DNA from: Ascoidea rubescens DSM 1968
Lineage: Eukaryota > Ascomycota > Saccharomycetes > Ascoideales > Ascoideaceae
Assembly (NCBI RefSeq): GCF_001661345.1
Contig: NW_017962915.1
Location: 186,001 to 250,000, forward strand
Direction of reading: 5' to 3'
Length of the DNA stretch: 64,000 bases
Under the pieces are notes generated by a model. It had not been told where the DNA came from. It was given only the letters and a program-made list of their open reading frames with translations, and did not search any database. This document shows positions 40,436-50,881 of this stretch, piece by piece. The position numbers and the translations under genes were made by a program. Position 1 is the stretch's first letter. Each line of letters begins with the position of its first letter.

Positions 40436-40777
40436 TTTTTGTTTATTTTTGTTTATTTTTTTTTCTCCCCCTCTATCTCTCTCTCTGCTCGTTCCCTTAT
40501 AAACTGTTTTGAAAAGACTTTTTATATATTTTGATACACTGTGATACATTTTGACTTTTTTTATTATATACAATTTTCAGCTGGTGACCTCTCTGAGTGC
40601 TTCTTCAAGGGTCTCCGGTAAATATCTCGCTTTAGTAGGGAACTATCGTGTTGCACTGAGATACATCTGCGTTTAAATAGAAGACGTCCCATTAGTGTCA
40701 GGGCTATTATATCAGTGCAAGAGGATCCAAAAACCTCTTTCTATCTCAAGAAATTATACAAAACCACTTCTTGATCG
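40436..40777 (+). promoter_or_regulatory. ATG7 terminator / PalH-family gene promoter
   Basis: 342 nt. T-rich terminator-like sequence follows ATG7 (about 40436-40470). TATATT near 40521-40528 and TATATC near 40708 may serve the next gene. No small gene is seen. Confidence 0.45.
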
Positions 40778-42736
40778 ATGGAGAATTCAGACTCTTTGGA
40801 CACAGACTTTTCTAATGAGTGTGTCTTCCACTCTTTGTTGACTGGAACATTCCAGCTCAGCAATATAACCTCAGCAAACCTACTCTATGAAAACTCAACA
40901 GTGGATTATCCAATTTTATATCTATCAAACTGCTCTAATCATACAATAATAGAAAAATTTATGGAATTTGGCGAGTTTTATCTTCTGAATGATTACTTCA
41001 TGAGACAGCAGATATCATACAAAAATAGATTTTCAAATAGCACGATTATAATGGCTTATGTCCTAACTGGTATAACTGTTACCAACTGGATATTGCTTTT
41101 TTTGCTATTGCTTTCAACTAATAAGAAACCAAAGCTAACTTATTTCATAACAGTCTTTTATGCAATAATATCAACCATTATTCTCTCTCAAACCACTGAC
41201 TTGTTAAAAATTCAGTATGTGAATAATTATCAAGACATTTTTGAATTTGAAGATGTTATAATAAATGGCTTGACATATTTAATTACAAGAATTATTCTTG
41301 AATTTTTTATAAGGATTGCTTGGTTTGATATTTTAATAAAAATTTACAGCTTAAAGTACAAAAGAAAACTAATTATCATTGGTACCTTTTTCACATGTTT
41401 ATCTGTGACCATGGAATGCTTGAATTTTTTTTTCAATCCTGACAATAACAACGTTAATTTGTCAATTAAAATCTTGTCTTATTCAGTGAGATATTCTGTT
41501 TATTTAATTTTCAATGTATCTTTATGGTATTATACCATAAAAAAGAGAAACTTTGCCTATAATAGAAAATCTCTACCTTTGGGTATATTTTCCAATATTC
41601 TACTAATAATGCCTATATGTTTTTGTTCATTATCATTAAGTTTGAACAGATCCTATTTTAAATTATTATCAACCTTTTTTGAGGTCGTTTTGTGCTCAAT
41701 AATATGGGAATGGGTTAAAACAATTCAATATTTTGAAAATATATATGAAAGTAAAACAATAATTGGAAGAAAAATATCAGAAAACAATCTTTTTAATTAT
41801 AATTCCTGGAATTCCAGTTCAATAGATAACAATAATAGCGATAAAAACAATGATAATTCAAATACTACTCATTTTGGTGGCGGTGCTTTAGAACCAAGAC
41901 ATAAACATAAACATCAAGAACTGACGAAAAAAAATAAAAAGAAAAAACAAAGTACTAGCCAAAGTCGCAAAAGAAAATCAAAGTACTTAACTGATTTATT
42001 TACATCAAAAACTCCTATAACAAAAACGGAAAATAGCTCAGAAAATAATGAAATTAACTCTCAAAAGAATATTGATGCAGTTAATCGGAACCTGATTGAT
42101 GATAACCAAAATAATGAAGGTTATAAAAATGGATTTTCATCAAATAAAATTAACAAATCCATCCAGAAAAATCTTGATAATAAATTTATAAATTTGCTCT
42201 TTAAAAAAAAAAGAGTTGATAGTCCTCCAGCAGAGGGCGAAATTATATCTCTATGGGAATTACAAGAAGATGATTTGAATCCAGAATTCTCAAATCAAAC
42301 TAATATACATTCAACAATATATGGGTTCAATGACAATGATAGCAGCTCAAACAAAAATGAAAACAATATAAATAGCAATGATGAATGCAATGTAAATAAT
42401 AATGATGAATATGAGATCACAGGGTTTAACCCTATTGATAATATAATTCATTCAAATTTAGTTCAAGACACAATTACCAATACAGAAGATCCCACAAAAA
42501 GCTCAGTTCAGCCTTTCAGCTATAACAGCTCTAATGATTATGAAATACAAGAATATGAACTTGATAACATTCATAATTTTGTCTCAACCAGTAATATTAA
42601 CCCACAAACATACGCAGAAACACAACCAACAATTATTCAGAATAATAACACTGATGAACCTCCTACTTTTGAAATACATGAAGGATTTAAAATAGGAGAT
42701 TACTTTATAGATGAAAAAAACCCAATGGATCGCTGA
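40778..42736 (+). CDS. PalH-family pH sensor (Rim21/Dfg16)
   Basis: The 652-aa protein has a lumenal or extracellular N-terminus with several N-glycosylation sequons (for example NIT, NST, NCS, NHT), about seven hydrophobic segments between residues 85 and 315, and a long hydrophilic Asn/Ser/Lys-rich C-terminal tail. The end of the last membrane segment reads WEWVKTIQYFEN followed by IIGRKIS, the signature of PalH proteins (WEWI...E...GR). PalH proteins, Rim21 and Dfg16 in yeast, sense ambient pH and membrane asymmetry at the plasma membrane and recruit the Rim8 arrestin to start Rim101 processing. Rim21 and Dfg16 are similar in size and layout, so I do not choose. No catalytic residues are expected. 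Confidence 0.75.
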   Translation: MENSDSLDTDFSNECVFHSLLTGTFQLSNITSANLLYENSTVDYPILYLSNCSNHTIIEKFMEFGEFYLLNDYFMRQQISYKNRFSNSTIIMAYVLTGITVTNWILLFLLLLSTNKKPKLTYFITVFYAIISTIILSQTTDLLKIQYVNNYQDIFEFEDVIINGLTYLITRIILEFFIRIAWFDILIKIYSLKYKRKLIIIGTFFTCLSVTMECLNFFFNPDNNNVNLSIKILSYSVRYSVYLIFNVSLWYYTIKKRNFAYNRKSLPLGIFSNILLIMPICFCSLSLSLNRSYFKLLSTFFEVVLCSIIWEWVKTIQYFENIYESKTIIGRKISENNLFNYNSWNSSSIDNNNSDKNNDNSNTTHFGGGALEPRHKHKHQELTKKNKKKKQSTSQSRKRKSKYLTDLFTSKTPITKTENSSENNEINSQKNIDAVNRNLIDDNQNNEGYKNGFSSNKINKSIQKNLDNKFINLLFKKKRVDSPPAEGEIISLWELQEDDLNPEFSNQTNIHSTIYGFNDNDSSSNKNENNINSNDECNVNNNDEYEITGFNPIDNIIHSNLVQDTITNTEDPTKSSVQPFSYNSSNDYEIQEYELDNIHNFVSTSNINPQTYAETQPTIIQNNNTDEPPTFEIHEGFKIGDYFIDEKNPMDR

Positions 42737-43093
42737 TTTAATTGCGTGGCTCAGTTTTACTTTTTTTTTTTAATTATAGAGTTCTAGATTTCCCCAAATT
42801 GATATTTTTTGTTTTTTTTAGTTTTTTATTTGAAAAAATTATATAATGACTAAATTTACTGATTTTAATCCTTTTGCATATCCTCAATTGTTTTTTGAAG
42901 TATTAAAATAATTAATATAATTATAATTCAGGAAAAAACCTCACAGATCTTTCGTTGGAAAACTTTTATTAAATTTCGTAACAGTAATAAAGCACTAAAA
43001 CCGCTTGTTTATGGTATTTATCAAAATAACACATGTAACCAGTTGTCAGAGAAATTTTTGTAATTCAATAAAAAAAGCGTTCAATTGGAAAAA
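42737..43093. other. Convergent intergenic region PalH-family gene / ARO80
   Basis: 357 nt, AT-rich with T-runs, between convergent stops. No gene is seen; a frame at 43005-43289 overlaps the end of ARO80 and is not credible. Confidence 0.65.
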
Positions 43094-45116
43094 TCAGGTA
43101 TTTCCATTTAGACCGTCATTTGTATTTGAGCCAGGAATATTGCGATTATTTGTCTCAATATACTGCTGTTCTATCATTTCTGTCCATGGTTCAACAAAAT
43201 CTAAACCCACACTTGCAGTGTCTTTCATAAACCAGTCCAATATATTGTCGGGAAACTGTGTAGGAAAAAAATCATTTTCAGAAAGATAATTAATTCTATT
43301 TTGATCTTCCAAATTTGTAGATTGGTTTGGATCTTTCGGAGCACCTGAATGATTACTGGTATGTGATGTAAAAGTTCTTTTTGAAATAGGATTTGTAACA
43401 TGAGATTTATGAATATTTTGAGAGACTTGTTGTAAAACCGGTTGATAAGGCGCTGGAGGATATTTGGAAGAATAATTGATATTTCCACTTAAGTTTGTAG
43501 AATTATTCTGGTATTGAGAAACACTAATATTTTCTGTTCGTTTGATCTCAGCCAGATCAATTGCATTTGGATTACTGTTTTCAAAATTTGGATCTGTGTT
43601 ATCAAGTTTATCATTTTCATTGACATTAGAAATATTCACTTTAGACCTTGTCTTCATCTCAGAACAAAGATACATAAGAATAGTGGAATACCTGGTACAA
43701 AGATGTAATTCATCTGGTGAAGCTTCTCTAAGAATTATAGCAGCTCTTTGCACAGTTTGAATAATATCATCAGTTGGAATTACAGATAAAGCAATAATAG
43801 TGCTAGATGCAGGATCGATAGAGCTAACATTAGCAGTATTAATTAATTTCATATAGCATTTAACCACGAAAGCAACAGATCTAACAATTCTTGTAGACCA
43901 TCTTACCGGCATAAATTTGAGCATTTTTATTTTATGAATTCTGGTCGTTGATGCCAATACTTCCTTTGCAGCATTGAATGCTAGCTCGACATATTTTGCT
44001 GCTTTGGATAATTCATCTAATCTTAAATTTTTCTTTTTGGAATTACTCGCACTTGTAATTTGATCGTTGGTATTGATAGCCAATGAATAAATGTATAATT
44101 GACAATAATAATAGTCAAATCTTAAAGATTCATGATCAATTGCAACGCTTAGATCTTTTTGTTGTCTTTTACTTAAATGAATAGCAGTGGATGAGCTATA
44201 TTTATGATTAGAATTGTGATGATGAAAATTTTTAGGATTGGATGGAATTAATAATTTTTTATATTTTGCTCCCCAATTTTCTAACAAGGGTGAAAGAATG
44301 CCTAAAATTGCAAGATTTTGTCTTTGATTTAAAGTTTCAAGTGATTTTGAAGAATAAAGTGATTCATAACCCAAAGACATAATTTTTAATAATTCAACAT
44401 TAGCTCTTTGATATGTGGTGAATTTCAATGGAGCGTGTATTCTTGATCTTAAAGTCTCCTCATCACCATTCAAAACCAAACAATTTTCTTTCTGATCTGA
44501 ATCATAAAAGTTATCAAATAGATTATCATCTTCATCTTCATTAAAGTTAGATTCGGCTAGGGATTGTGATAACATACTTCTTTGACCCAAATTCATGGTT
44601 GTAGTAGTCTCTGAAATATGAGTTGCAACAAAAATTCTTGAACTAGTTTCCATAAAGCCCATATCTTGTGCTAATCTAATGGCACTTCCAACAAGCATCC
44701 AAGCCATCCGACTGCTTCTTCTCATTGCACCCAAGCCAGCTAAAGATTCTTCGTTAGTTTTAGATAAGTTGTTACCATTTGTATCATTTATATCATCATT
44801 AATGTCTTCGGGTTTGTTGGCATAATCACACCATCTCCAATGAATAGCTCTTGGATTCCATTCGGTAAATAGCAAAAATGCCAATACAGTTCCAACAGAT
44901 CTGGTGGATGCCTCAGCCCAAACTGTTTGTGAAATCAATCTTTGACAATGAACCCATAGTCTTTCATGGACTTCAATATGCCTTTGAAGTTTTTGATTTG
45001 TTTGAGTTTTAGAACTTAAATTTTCATTAGATAAAAAATTACTATCACTATCACTATCGCTACCGCTATTGCTATTGCTATTATTATCTTTACTAGAATT
45101 ATTATTATTATTATTA

Positions 45117-45147
<31 letters not shown>

Positions 45148-45161
45148 CATTATTATTATTA

Positions 45162-45209
<48 letters not shown>

Positions 45210-46627
45210 GTTTTATTTTTATTTTTATTTTTATTATTAGCAGTATCAGTATCGTTTTCAGTGAATTTTGTATTATTATTTTCGTTGATGAGTTCATCTT
45301 CGAAAGGATGATATCGTGCTGAAATAGTTAAGATTGCATATAGTAGGATGGGATAATTCGGCAATATATTTGCAGATCTCAATTCTGGAGGAATATAAGG
45401 GAAAAATGGATGCATATTGATAAAATATAATTCTACAAGAAATCTGGCTTCCTTTTCAGTGATTAGATCGTTTTTAGTTGAGCCAATAAATTCAAAATCA
45501 GATAAATTTGCTGAAGGCTTGAGACGAACTCTGTTAGTGCTGTCAATTGGTGGCATTTCTAATCTTGAGGGAGTGTTTGAATTTGAAGGTCGTATCAAGG
45601 GAGGAATATTTGAAGTGTAAGGAAAATTTAAAATTTCCTTTGAGTTGTTAGTAACTTTCTCTGAATCAATTGAACTGTCATCAGAGGTGTTTTGATGATT
45701 AGGATTATTGGCATAATATGGGCTATTCAGTTGATTTTGGTTTATATTTTGAATTTGAGCATGAGGCTGATTATCCAAATTGACACTTGAGGTTGAATTT
45801 GAGTTTGAAATGCTGATTTGATTTGAGCCAAAACTGTCATGTTTTGCTCTTCCATCAATTCTATCTCTTTCATCTGCTCTTGCAATTGTTCCGGCAGCTT
45901 TAGCTAGAAAGATTAAGGCACCCTGCATAGTTGATAATTCAGAGGAGCCTCTTAGTTTTGGTTTAGGTATTTCTCGATTACCTACAGAGTTGAGGATTTT
46001 TTTTTGTTGTTCAATTGTGGGGTTGGAGAAACCATGTTTATTGTTTTGATAGAAAGAAGAGTAATGCGCAGGCTCTGTCGATTGGTTTAATAGAGAAGAA
46101 GCCGGAGGTAGAACAGTTTGGTGAGGGATGTTATTTGTTTGGTTTGTGTTTTTGCTGTTGGTTAAGTGATTCTCTATGGGGATATCTGGGTTCGGGGGCC
46201 AGTTTTGATCTTTTGAGAAATGGTGAATGTTTAGTTTGGTGTCTCTAATTTTCCTTCTCTTTTTGAAGTTTGCTATATTAGAGCCACCTCTTCTGGACTC
46301 AGCAAAGACACACTCTCTTCTTTCTCTTTTGCATCTTGCACAGGGAGGATCATGGGGAGCATCTAAAGAGCCCAAGTCGCATTTGACCTTTCTTGTTCTA
46401 CAGTTTAAGCAAGCTTTGTAGTTTCTTTTAAAGTGTTTCAGAGGCTTAGAGTGGTTTAGAGCATTCAAGTTGTCATTAATTGGAGTATTATTAGAAATGT
46501 TATTGGAAAAGTCATTTGGGCTATTACTTGGGCTATTTGGGATGTTATTTGGGATATTTGGGGATTTGTTATTATTTTGAAGGATGGGAAAAGAGTCATT
46601 TGAAGGTCTTTGGGGGTTGAAAGCCAT
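43094..46627 (-). CDS. ARO80: Zn2Cys6 transcription factor, Aro80-like
   Basis: The 1177-aa protein has an N-terminal zinc binuclear cluster with Cys at 73, 76, 83, 96, 99 and 106 (CLNCRTRKVKCDLGSLDAPH, then CARCKRERREC), with the long Cys3-Cys4 spacing and the DPPCARCKRE sequence typical of Aro80. A fungal-specific regulatory domain follows: FLVELYFINMHPFFPYIPPE at about 395, then FTEWNPRAIHWRWCDYA and MAWMLVGSAIRLAQDMGF (about 590-690). Aro80 activates ARO9 and ARO10 for catabolism of aromatic amino acids to fusel alcohols. An Asn-rich insertion (about 474-525) splits the middle, and the C-terminus is Asn-rich. The paralogue call rests on the zinc-cluster wording and the WNPRAIHWRW block and is likely but not certain. 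Confidence 0.75.
45099..45208 (-). repeat. AAT-type polyasparagine tract in ARO80
   Basis: A nearly pure run of AAT (ATT on the plus strand) with occasional GAT codons encodes Asn with a few Asp residues inside the regulatory region of the factor. Confidence 0.92.
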
Positions 46628-47370
46628 TTTTGAATTTTTTTCTTTTCTTTCATGAGAGATTAAGAGAAGGTGGACATTTTAGATTCAGTATTGGAAATAA
46701 TGACGATAATGGCGATATAAGATTGTGGGTATGAATCATTGGATGGGTAAAGAAAAAGCAGAGGTAGGAAATGGAGAGTTGAACATGTGACACGAGCAAT
46801 ATATGTACAATGTTTAGGAAGAGATGGAATTGGAGTGGAATTAGCGTGGAATTTGGGTGGGATGGGATTAAATGGGATTAGATGGTGTATTGCGAGAGAT
46901 ATAAACATAAAGGATTAATTAAAAAGAATTAATATTATAAAGACAAAATATAAAACTATAAAGAATTAAAATGAGAGAAAACAAAGGTGGAGTAGAGTAA
47001 AAGGAAAAACATAAAAACGATAGAAAAAGATTGAAAAAAAAGAAAATGAAGCCAAATTAATGATTAAATTAAAATTAAAATTAAAATTAAAAGTAGATCA
47101 AATTAAATTAAAATCAAAATGTATAATAGTGATGATTATATTGATAATATATATATTTTAGTATAAATACATTATTTGTTGAAAGTTATTTCTGTTTTAA
47201 AAGAAAAGTAACTGTTAGTATTATATTTTATTTTATTATTTTATTATTTTATTATTTTATTATTTTATTTTATTTTATTGTTATTGTTGTTTTATTATAT
47301 TATTCTATTTTTTGTTATAATTTTATTTTCTTAAAGAAAATTTAAATGTAAATTAAAATTAAAATTAAAA
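46628..47370 (-). promoter_or_regulatory. ARO80 promoter / ECM33 terminator
   Basis: 743 nt. The half next to ARO80 is mixed sequence; from about 46900 it is AT-rich with (TTTTATTA)-type repeats at about 47222-47280 and short AAAATTA-type repeats near 47070-47090 and 47353-47375. No gene is seen. Confidence 0.55.
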
Positions 47371-48615
47371 TTAAAGTAAAGATAACAAGGCAGCAGCAAA
47401 AGCACTAATAATGGAAACACCGGAAAAAGCAATTTGTGGAGAACCAGAGTCGGAAGAAGAACCAGTACCAGAAGCAGCAATAGTTCCACTGGCATCAGAA
47501 CCAGAGGCAGTTCCGGTGGCAGAGCCAGAACCAGAACCGGAACCAGAACCAGAGGAAGAGGAAGATTTTGCAGCTCTACAGGAGTAGTCATCACCTTGAA
47601 TAACACCCTTTTTGTGTAAGGCCTTTAATTTGGAACAGTCCATGTAGACAGAGGAATAAAAGGTAGCACCACCTCTAACAGATTTCAAACTTGGGAAGGT
47701 AACATTGGATAAAGCTCCACCAATGTCAATGGCACCACCAACAGTCTTTAATTTAGGGAAACCAGTAATGGAAGTCAAAGCAGAATTGTTTGTGATATCT
47801 AAAGCACCACTGATGGTAACTAAGGAAGCAAATTCAAGATCGGTTAATTCATTGTTGTGGGAGATAGCTAAGGCACCACCAACAGTTTCCAAATTGTCAA
47901 TAACTAAAGAGTCAATAGTGGTGTTATAAACACCCATTGAACCATTGACAGCGGTTAAGTTGGACATGGAGATGGAGGAAACATCTCTGAAAGTAACGTT
48001 GTTAGCCCAGATTAAGTTGTCAAAAGAGACTTCAACGGTTTCGGAGTTATAAGAAACTTCTAAAGAAGTTTTAACGGTTTTAAGAGCACCATCAACAGCT
48101 TGCAAATCTCTGTTGTTGTTGACATTGAAGGTGTCAACGTCAACAACGTTAATACCAGAAAGAGTTTCCAAGGCAGTATCGGAGATATAAAGAGAGTCGA
48201 CTTTGGAGATACCAGTGGTTAAGGTAATTTCACTTAAAGCTGGAAGAGTGACAAAGTAGATAGAACCAACTTGAGTCAAAACAGGCAAGTTGAGGTTATC
48301 TAAGATGGTTAAATCAGTCAAGGATAATTCATCGTCAATGATTTGTAAAGAGTCAGCAGAGAAGGAAACCAAAGAGGTGGCATTTTTGATGATTAAAGAA
48401 CCTTTGATTCTGGTAACACCAGGCAAAGCAGCAGTACCAATAGAACCTTGGATAATAACATCACCTTCAAGGGTACTACATGATGAGATAGTATCTAAGT
48501 CACCTTGGTTTTGAATAGCAAATCCACTGTCACTTTCACAGTCATCAGCAAAGACCGAAGAAAGGAAAGCTGAGGCGGTTATCAAAGAGGATAATAGAGA
48601 TTTTCTGAATTGCAT
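47371..48615 (-). CDS. ECM33: GPI-anchored cell-wall protein of the Ecm33/Sps2 family
   Basis: The 414-aa protein starts with a signal peptide (about 1-23, ending SSVFA), then a receptor-L-domain-like beta-helical repeat region (about 28-350) with recurring units such as LEGDVIIQGS, IKGSLIIKN, VGGALAISHNNEL and LTSITGFPKLKTVGGAIDIGG. Two Cys near the end (YMDCSKL, DYSCRA) cap the repeats. A Ser/Gly/Ala-rich stalk (about 360-392) and a hydrophobic C-terminus (SIISAFAAALLSLL) indicate GPI anchoring. Ecm33 is needed for cell-wall integrity and apical wall organisation. Length matches yeast Ecm33 (429 aa). Codons are more biased than in neighbouring genes, as for a highly expressed gene, and the ATG is preceded by a strong TATA run at about 48665-48675. 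Confidence 0.95.
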   Translation of the reverse strand: MQFRKSLLSSLITASAFLSSVFADDCESDSGFAIQNQGDLDTISSCSTLEGDVIIQGSIGTAALPGVTRIKGSLIIKNATSLVSFSADSLQIIDDELSLTDLTILDNLNLPVLTQVGSIYFVTLPALSEITLTTGISKVDSLYISDTALETLSGINVVDVDTFNVNNNRDLQAVDGALKTVKTSLEVSYNSETVEVSFDNLIWANNVTFRDVSSISMSNLTAVNGSMGVYNTTIDSLVIDNLETVGGALAISHNNELTDLEFASLVTISGALDITNNSALTSITGFPKLKTVGGAIDIGGALSNVTFPSLKSVRGGATFYSSVYMDCSKLKALHKKGVIQGDDYSCRAAKSSSSSGSGSGSGSGSATGTASGSDASGTIAASGTGSSSDSGSPQIAFSGVSIISAFAAALLSLL

Positions 48616-49950
48616 TTTTTGATGGAATGTTATTGGAATATGAGAGTAGTAGATGGCACTAGGGTATATATATAAATATGAATAGATAAATATAAATATA
48701 TGGATAGTGATAGTGATGAGAGCTTATAAACGAGATGAATTAATTCAAAACAATATTAATCTTCAGGAACTAGGAACGGGAGAAGTAAATAAAAGAAGAG
48801 AGAAGTAAGAAAACCTAGAAGAAGAATTGTTGAGCGAGTGATTAATTCTTGTTTTTAAGAGATTTCTTAAAGATAATAAAGGTCAATAAATATAAGAAAA
48901 ATGGCTGAAAAGACGTCTCTTATAAAAAAGTGGAAAGAGGAAAGAGAAAAAAGAAAAGAGAAAACAAAACAAAAAACAAAAAGACGAAAAGGGGATCACC
49001 GCTCGATTTAAATACGCTTTGCCCAGCAGCGCGCTCCCTCTGTCCTCGCGCCCCGTGCGTTTGCAACAGCCTCACTGCGTGTGCAGGCTTAGTTCCATAC
49101 CACGCCTGTGCTATCGGGACGGTTTTGCGTGCTGCTTGTTCTGTGTTCTGTCGTGCTGACGTCGCTAGGGTGTCTGCACCTGCTTCGAGGTATTTATAGC
49201 ACACCGAGCCCCCACAGGCCGTGCGTGCTGAGGTTGGCGCCGGTGCTTCCGCCAGCCCAGCGGTCTCTGCTGCCGGTGCTGCCGATGATGCCGGTCCAAT
49301 AAGCCCCTGCTGCTGCTGATGCCGCTAGCGCCACGTCGGGCCCGCGCTTGTCTTCTTGATGGAGGTGGAGCAGAAGAAGCGGTTGCGTTGAGCTTAAGCG
49401 AATAACACGCTAGAGCAAAGCGCAGCGGCTCATTTATACTTGGGAATTGCACATCTGCCGGAAATGAGCTGCTGCCACTATCTTCCAGACGATAAATAAT
49501 CTGTCTGGTTATTTGATTGGATTCTCCAAAGCAGCAGGCGTTTCCCTCGCTTGCTAATTTCAATTTACCGTCTCCAAAAGATAAAAATGAAACATGCTAT
49601 CTGATATCGGTGTGTATCATACTTATGATCATATTTATGATATCAATTGTTGCGCTACAATAATATAACTGACAATTGACGGATGACGATTTTCAGCTCC
49701 AAACAATGTTAGTATTTGGCATTTAACAACTATGCAATACCTCCTAAAACACAACAATTCTTCCGCCTAAATATAGATTCGTTTTTACAGCAGCCCGCAG
49801 AATATCCGTTTTAAGTTGCTAGTGCAATTGCAACACAACTCAAAACACAACAAAGAGTAAAATGGTTGTTTTTTGTATTTTTAACCCATGCTGCAATCGC
49901 AACATCTCGCTTGATATCGTTATAAATAAATCAAACTGCAATTAAAACTG

Positions 49951-49964
49951 GCAATTTAAATTGC
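49951..49964. repeat. 14-bp perfect palindrome GCAATTTAAATTGC
   Basis: A perfect inverted repeat sits in a stretch that also contains GCAATTGCAAC (about 49825-49835) and GCAATCGCAAC (about 49891-49901). It may be a dimeric regulator site; no factor is assigned. Confidence 0.6.
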
Positions 49965-50134
49965 AATCACTTGGTTTTCTGCTCAATTACATAAATTGGT
50001 TGCAACTCTAACTGCACCATCTTCCTCCTCGCTGGTTTTACGTCCAGAGCCTTCCTCCAATCAAACTCGTTTGTCTGCCCAGGCTCATAAACTCATACCC
50101 AACGCTTCATTCTAGATCTCGTTGCCAGGTCAAA

Positions 50135-50264
50135 TGCCCTAATTTCAATACATTCCCGGCTGGCGGTCGAATGTAGTTTCAATTCGCTCCACTTAGCACA
50201 GACCTGCACCCTAAGCTTGTTTTGAAAAATGTGAAATTTGTGAAAAAGATGAAAAACTAGGGCT
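50135..50264. promoter_or_regulatory. Three CCCTAA-type (Tbf1-like) elements
   Basis: TGCCCTAA (50135-50142), CACCCTAA (50207-50214) and, on the minus strand, AGCCCTAG (50257-50264) resemble the Tbf1 consensus ARCCCTAA, each with a mismatch at an edge. They precede a TATA-like cataaata (about 50287-50294) and a long pyrimidine tract, a promoter-like arrangement without an open frame behind it. Confidence 0.4.
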
Positions 50265-50881
50265 TCACTACCGGGACCCGCTTCTACATAAATACCACTA
50301 ATTTTTCTCTCTTCTCTCTAGTCTTTCTCTCTGGTATTGATATGCTATCATCGTAACTCAACCATAATGCCCTCTATAATACCACTATAGTACCACCCTA
50401 CTACCTTTCAATTCTGTAGCTTTCCAGCACCACTGCCCATGAATAGCCCCATGTAACTCATCGCTGAAATCTCAGCTGCTTGTTACTCGGCTCCACGAGA
50501 GGCTGTTCTTTTTTCTGGTTCTCCCACCAAATCCCAAGAAAATCTTAGAATTGTAGTTTCTTTTTCGCCTGTTTTCAACAAAACCACTTTGTTCCATCTC
50601 CCTGGGCCCGTTTCTCGCGATAACTCCTCCGGAAAAAATCACTTTCACAAACATGCGGAAGTCTGCACTACTATGTGCTGCAACGTACTCTAACTTGCAA
50701 AGCTGCATTGAAACGCACTGAATCAAAACAAAGCGGATCCCGTCTTTTTGTCTTCGGTTTTTAACACAAGATTATTACTCGCTCGATTAGGAAACGCTCT
50801 CATTTTGAGTACTTTATCATCAAACCTTTTCATTTCTATTCTACTTTATTTCGTTCAATTCAGTTCAGTTCGGTTCGACTA

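Larger units (their letters stand above)
48616..50881 (-). promoter_or_regulatory. 2.3-kb gene-free region upstream of ECM33, with two G+C-rich islands
   Basis: The ECM33 TATA region (48660-48680) is followed upstream by purine-rich sequence to about 49010. G+C-rich islands at about 49010-49400 and 50020-50660 flank a more AT-rich stretch (about 49570-49990) rich in TTGC/GCAA words. CCAATCA boxes are at 49514-49520 (reverse) and 50057-50063. Short open frames (for example 49861-49944, 27 codons) show no known protein. Confidence 0.55.

Noticed and set aside
49165-49563. Open frames of 132 (minus) and 64-89 (plus) codons upstream of ECM33
   Set aside because: Overlapping frames on both strands in a G+C-rich island, Ala/Arg/Ser-rich with no recognisable protein.
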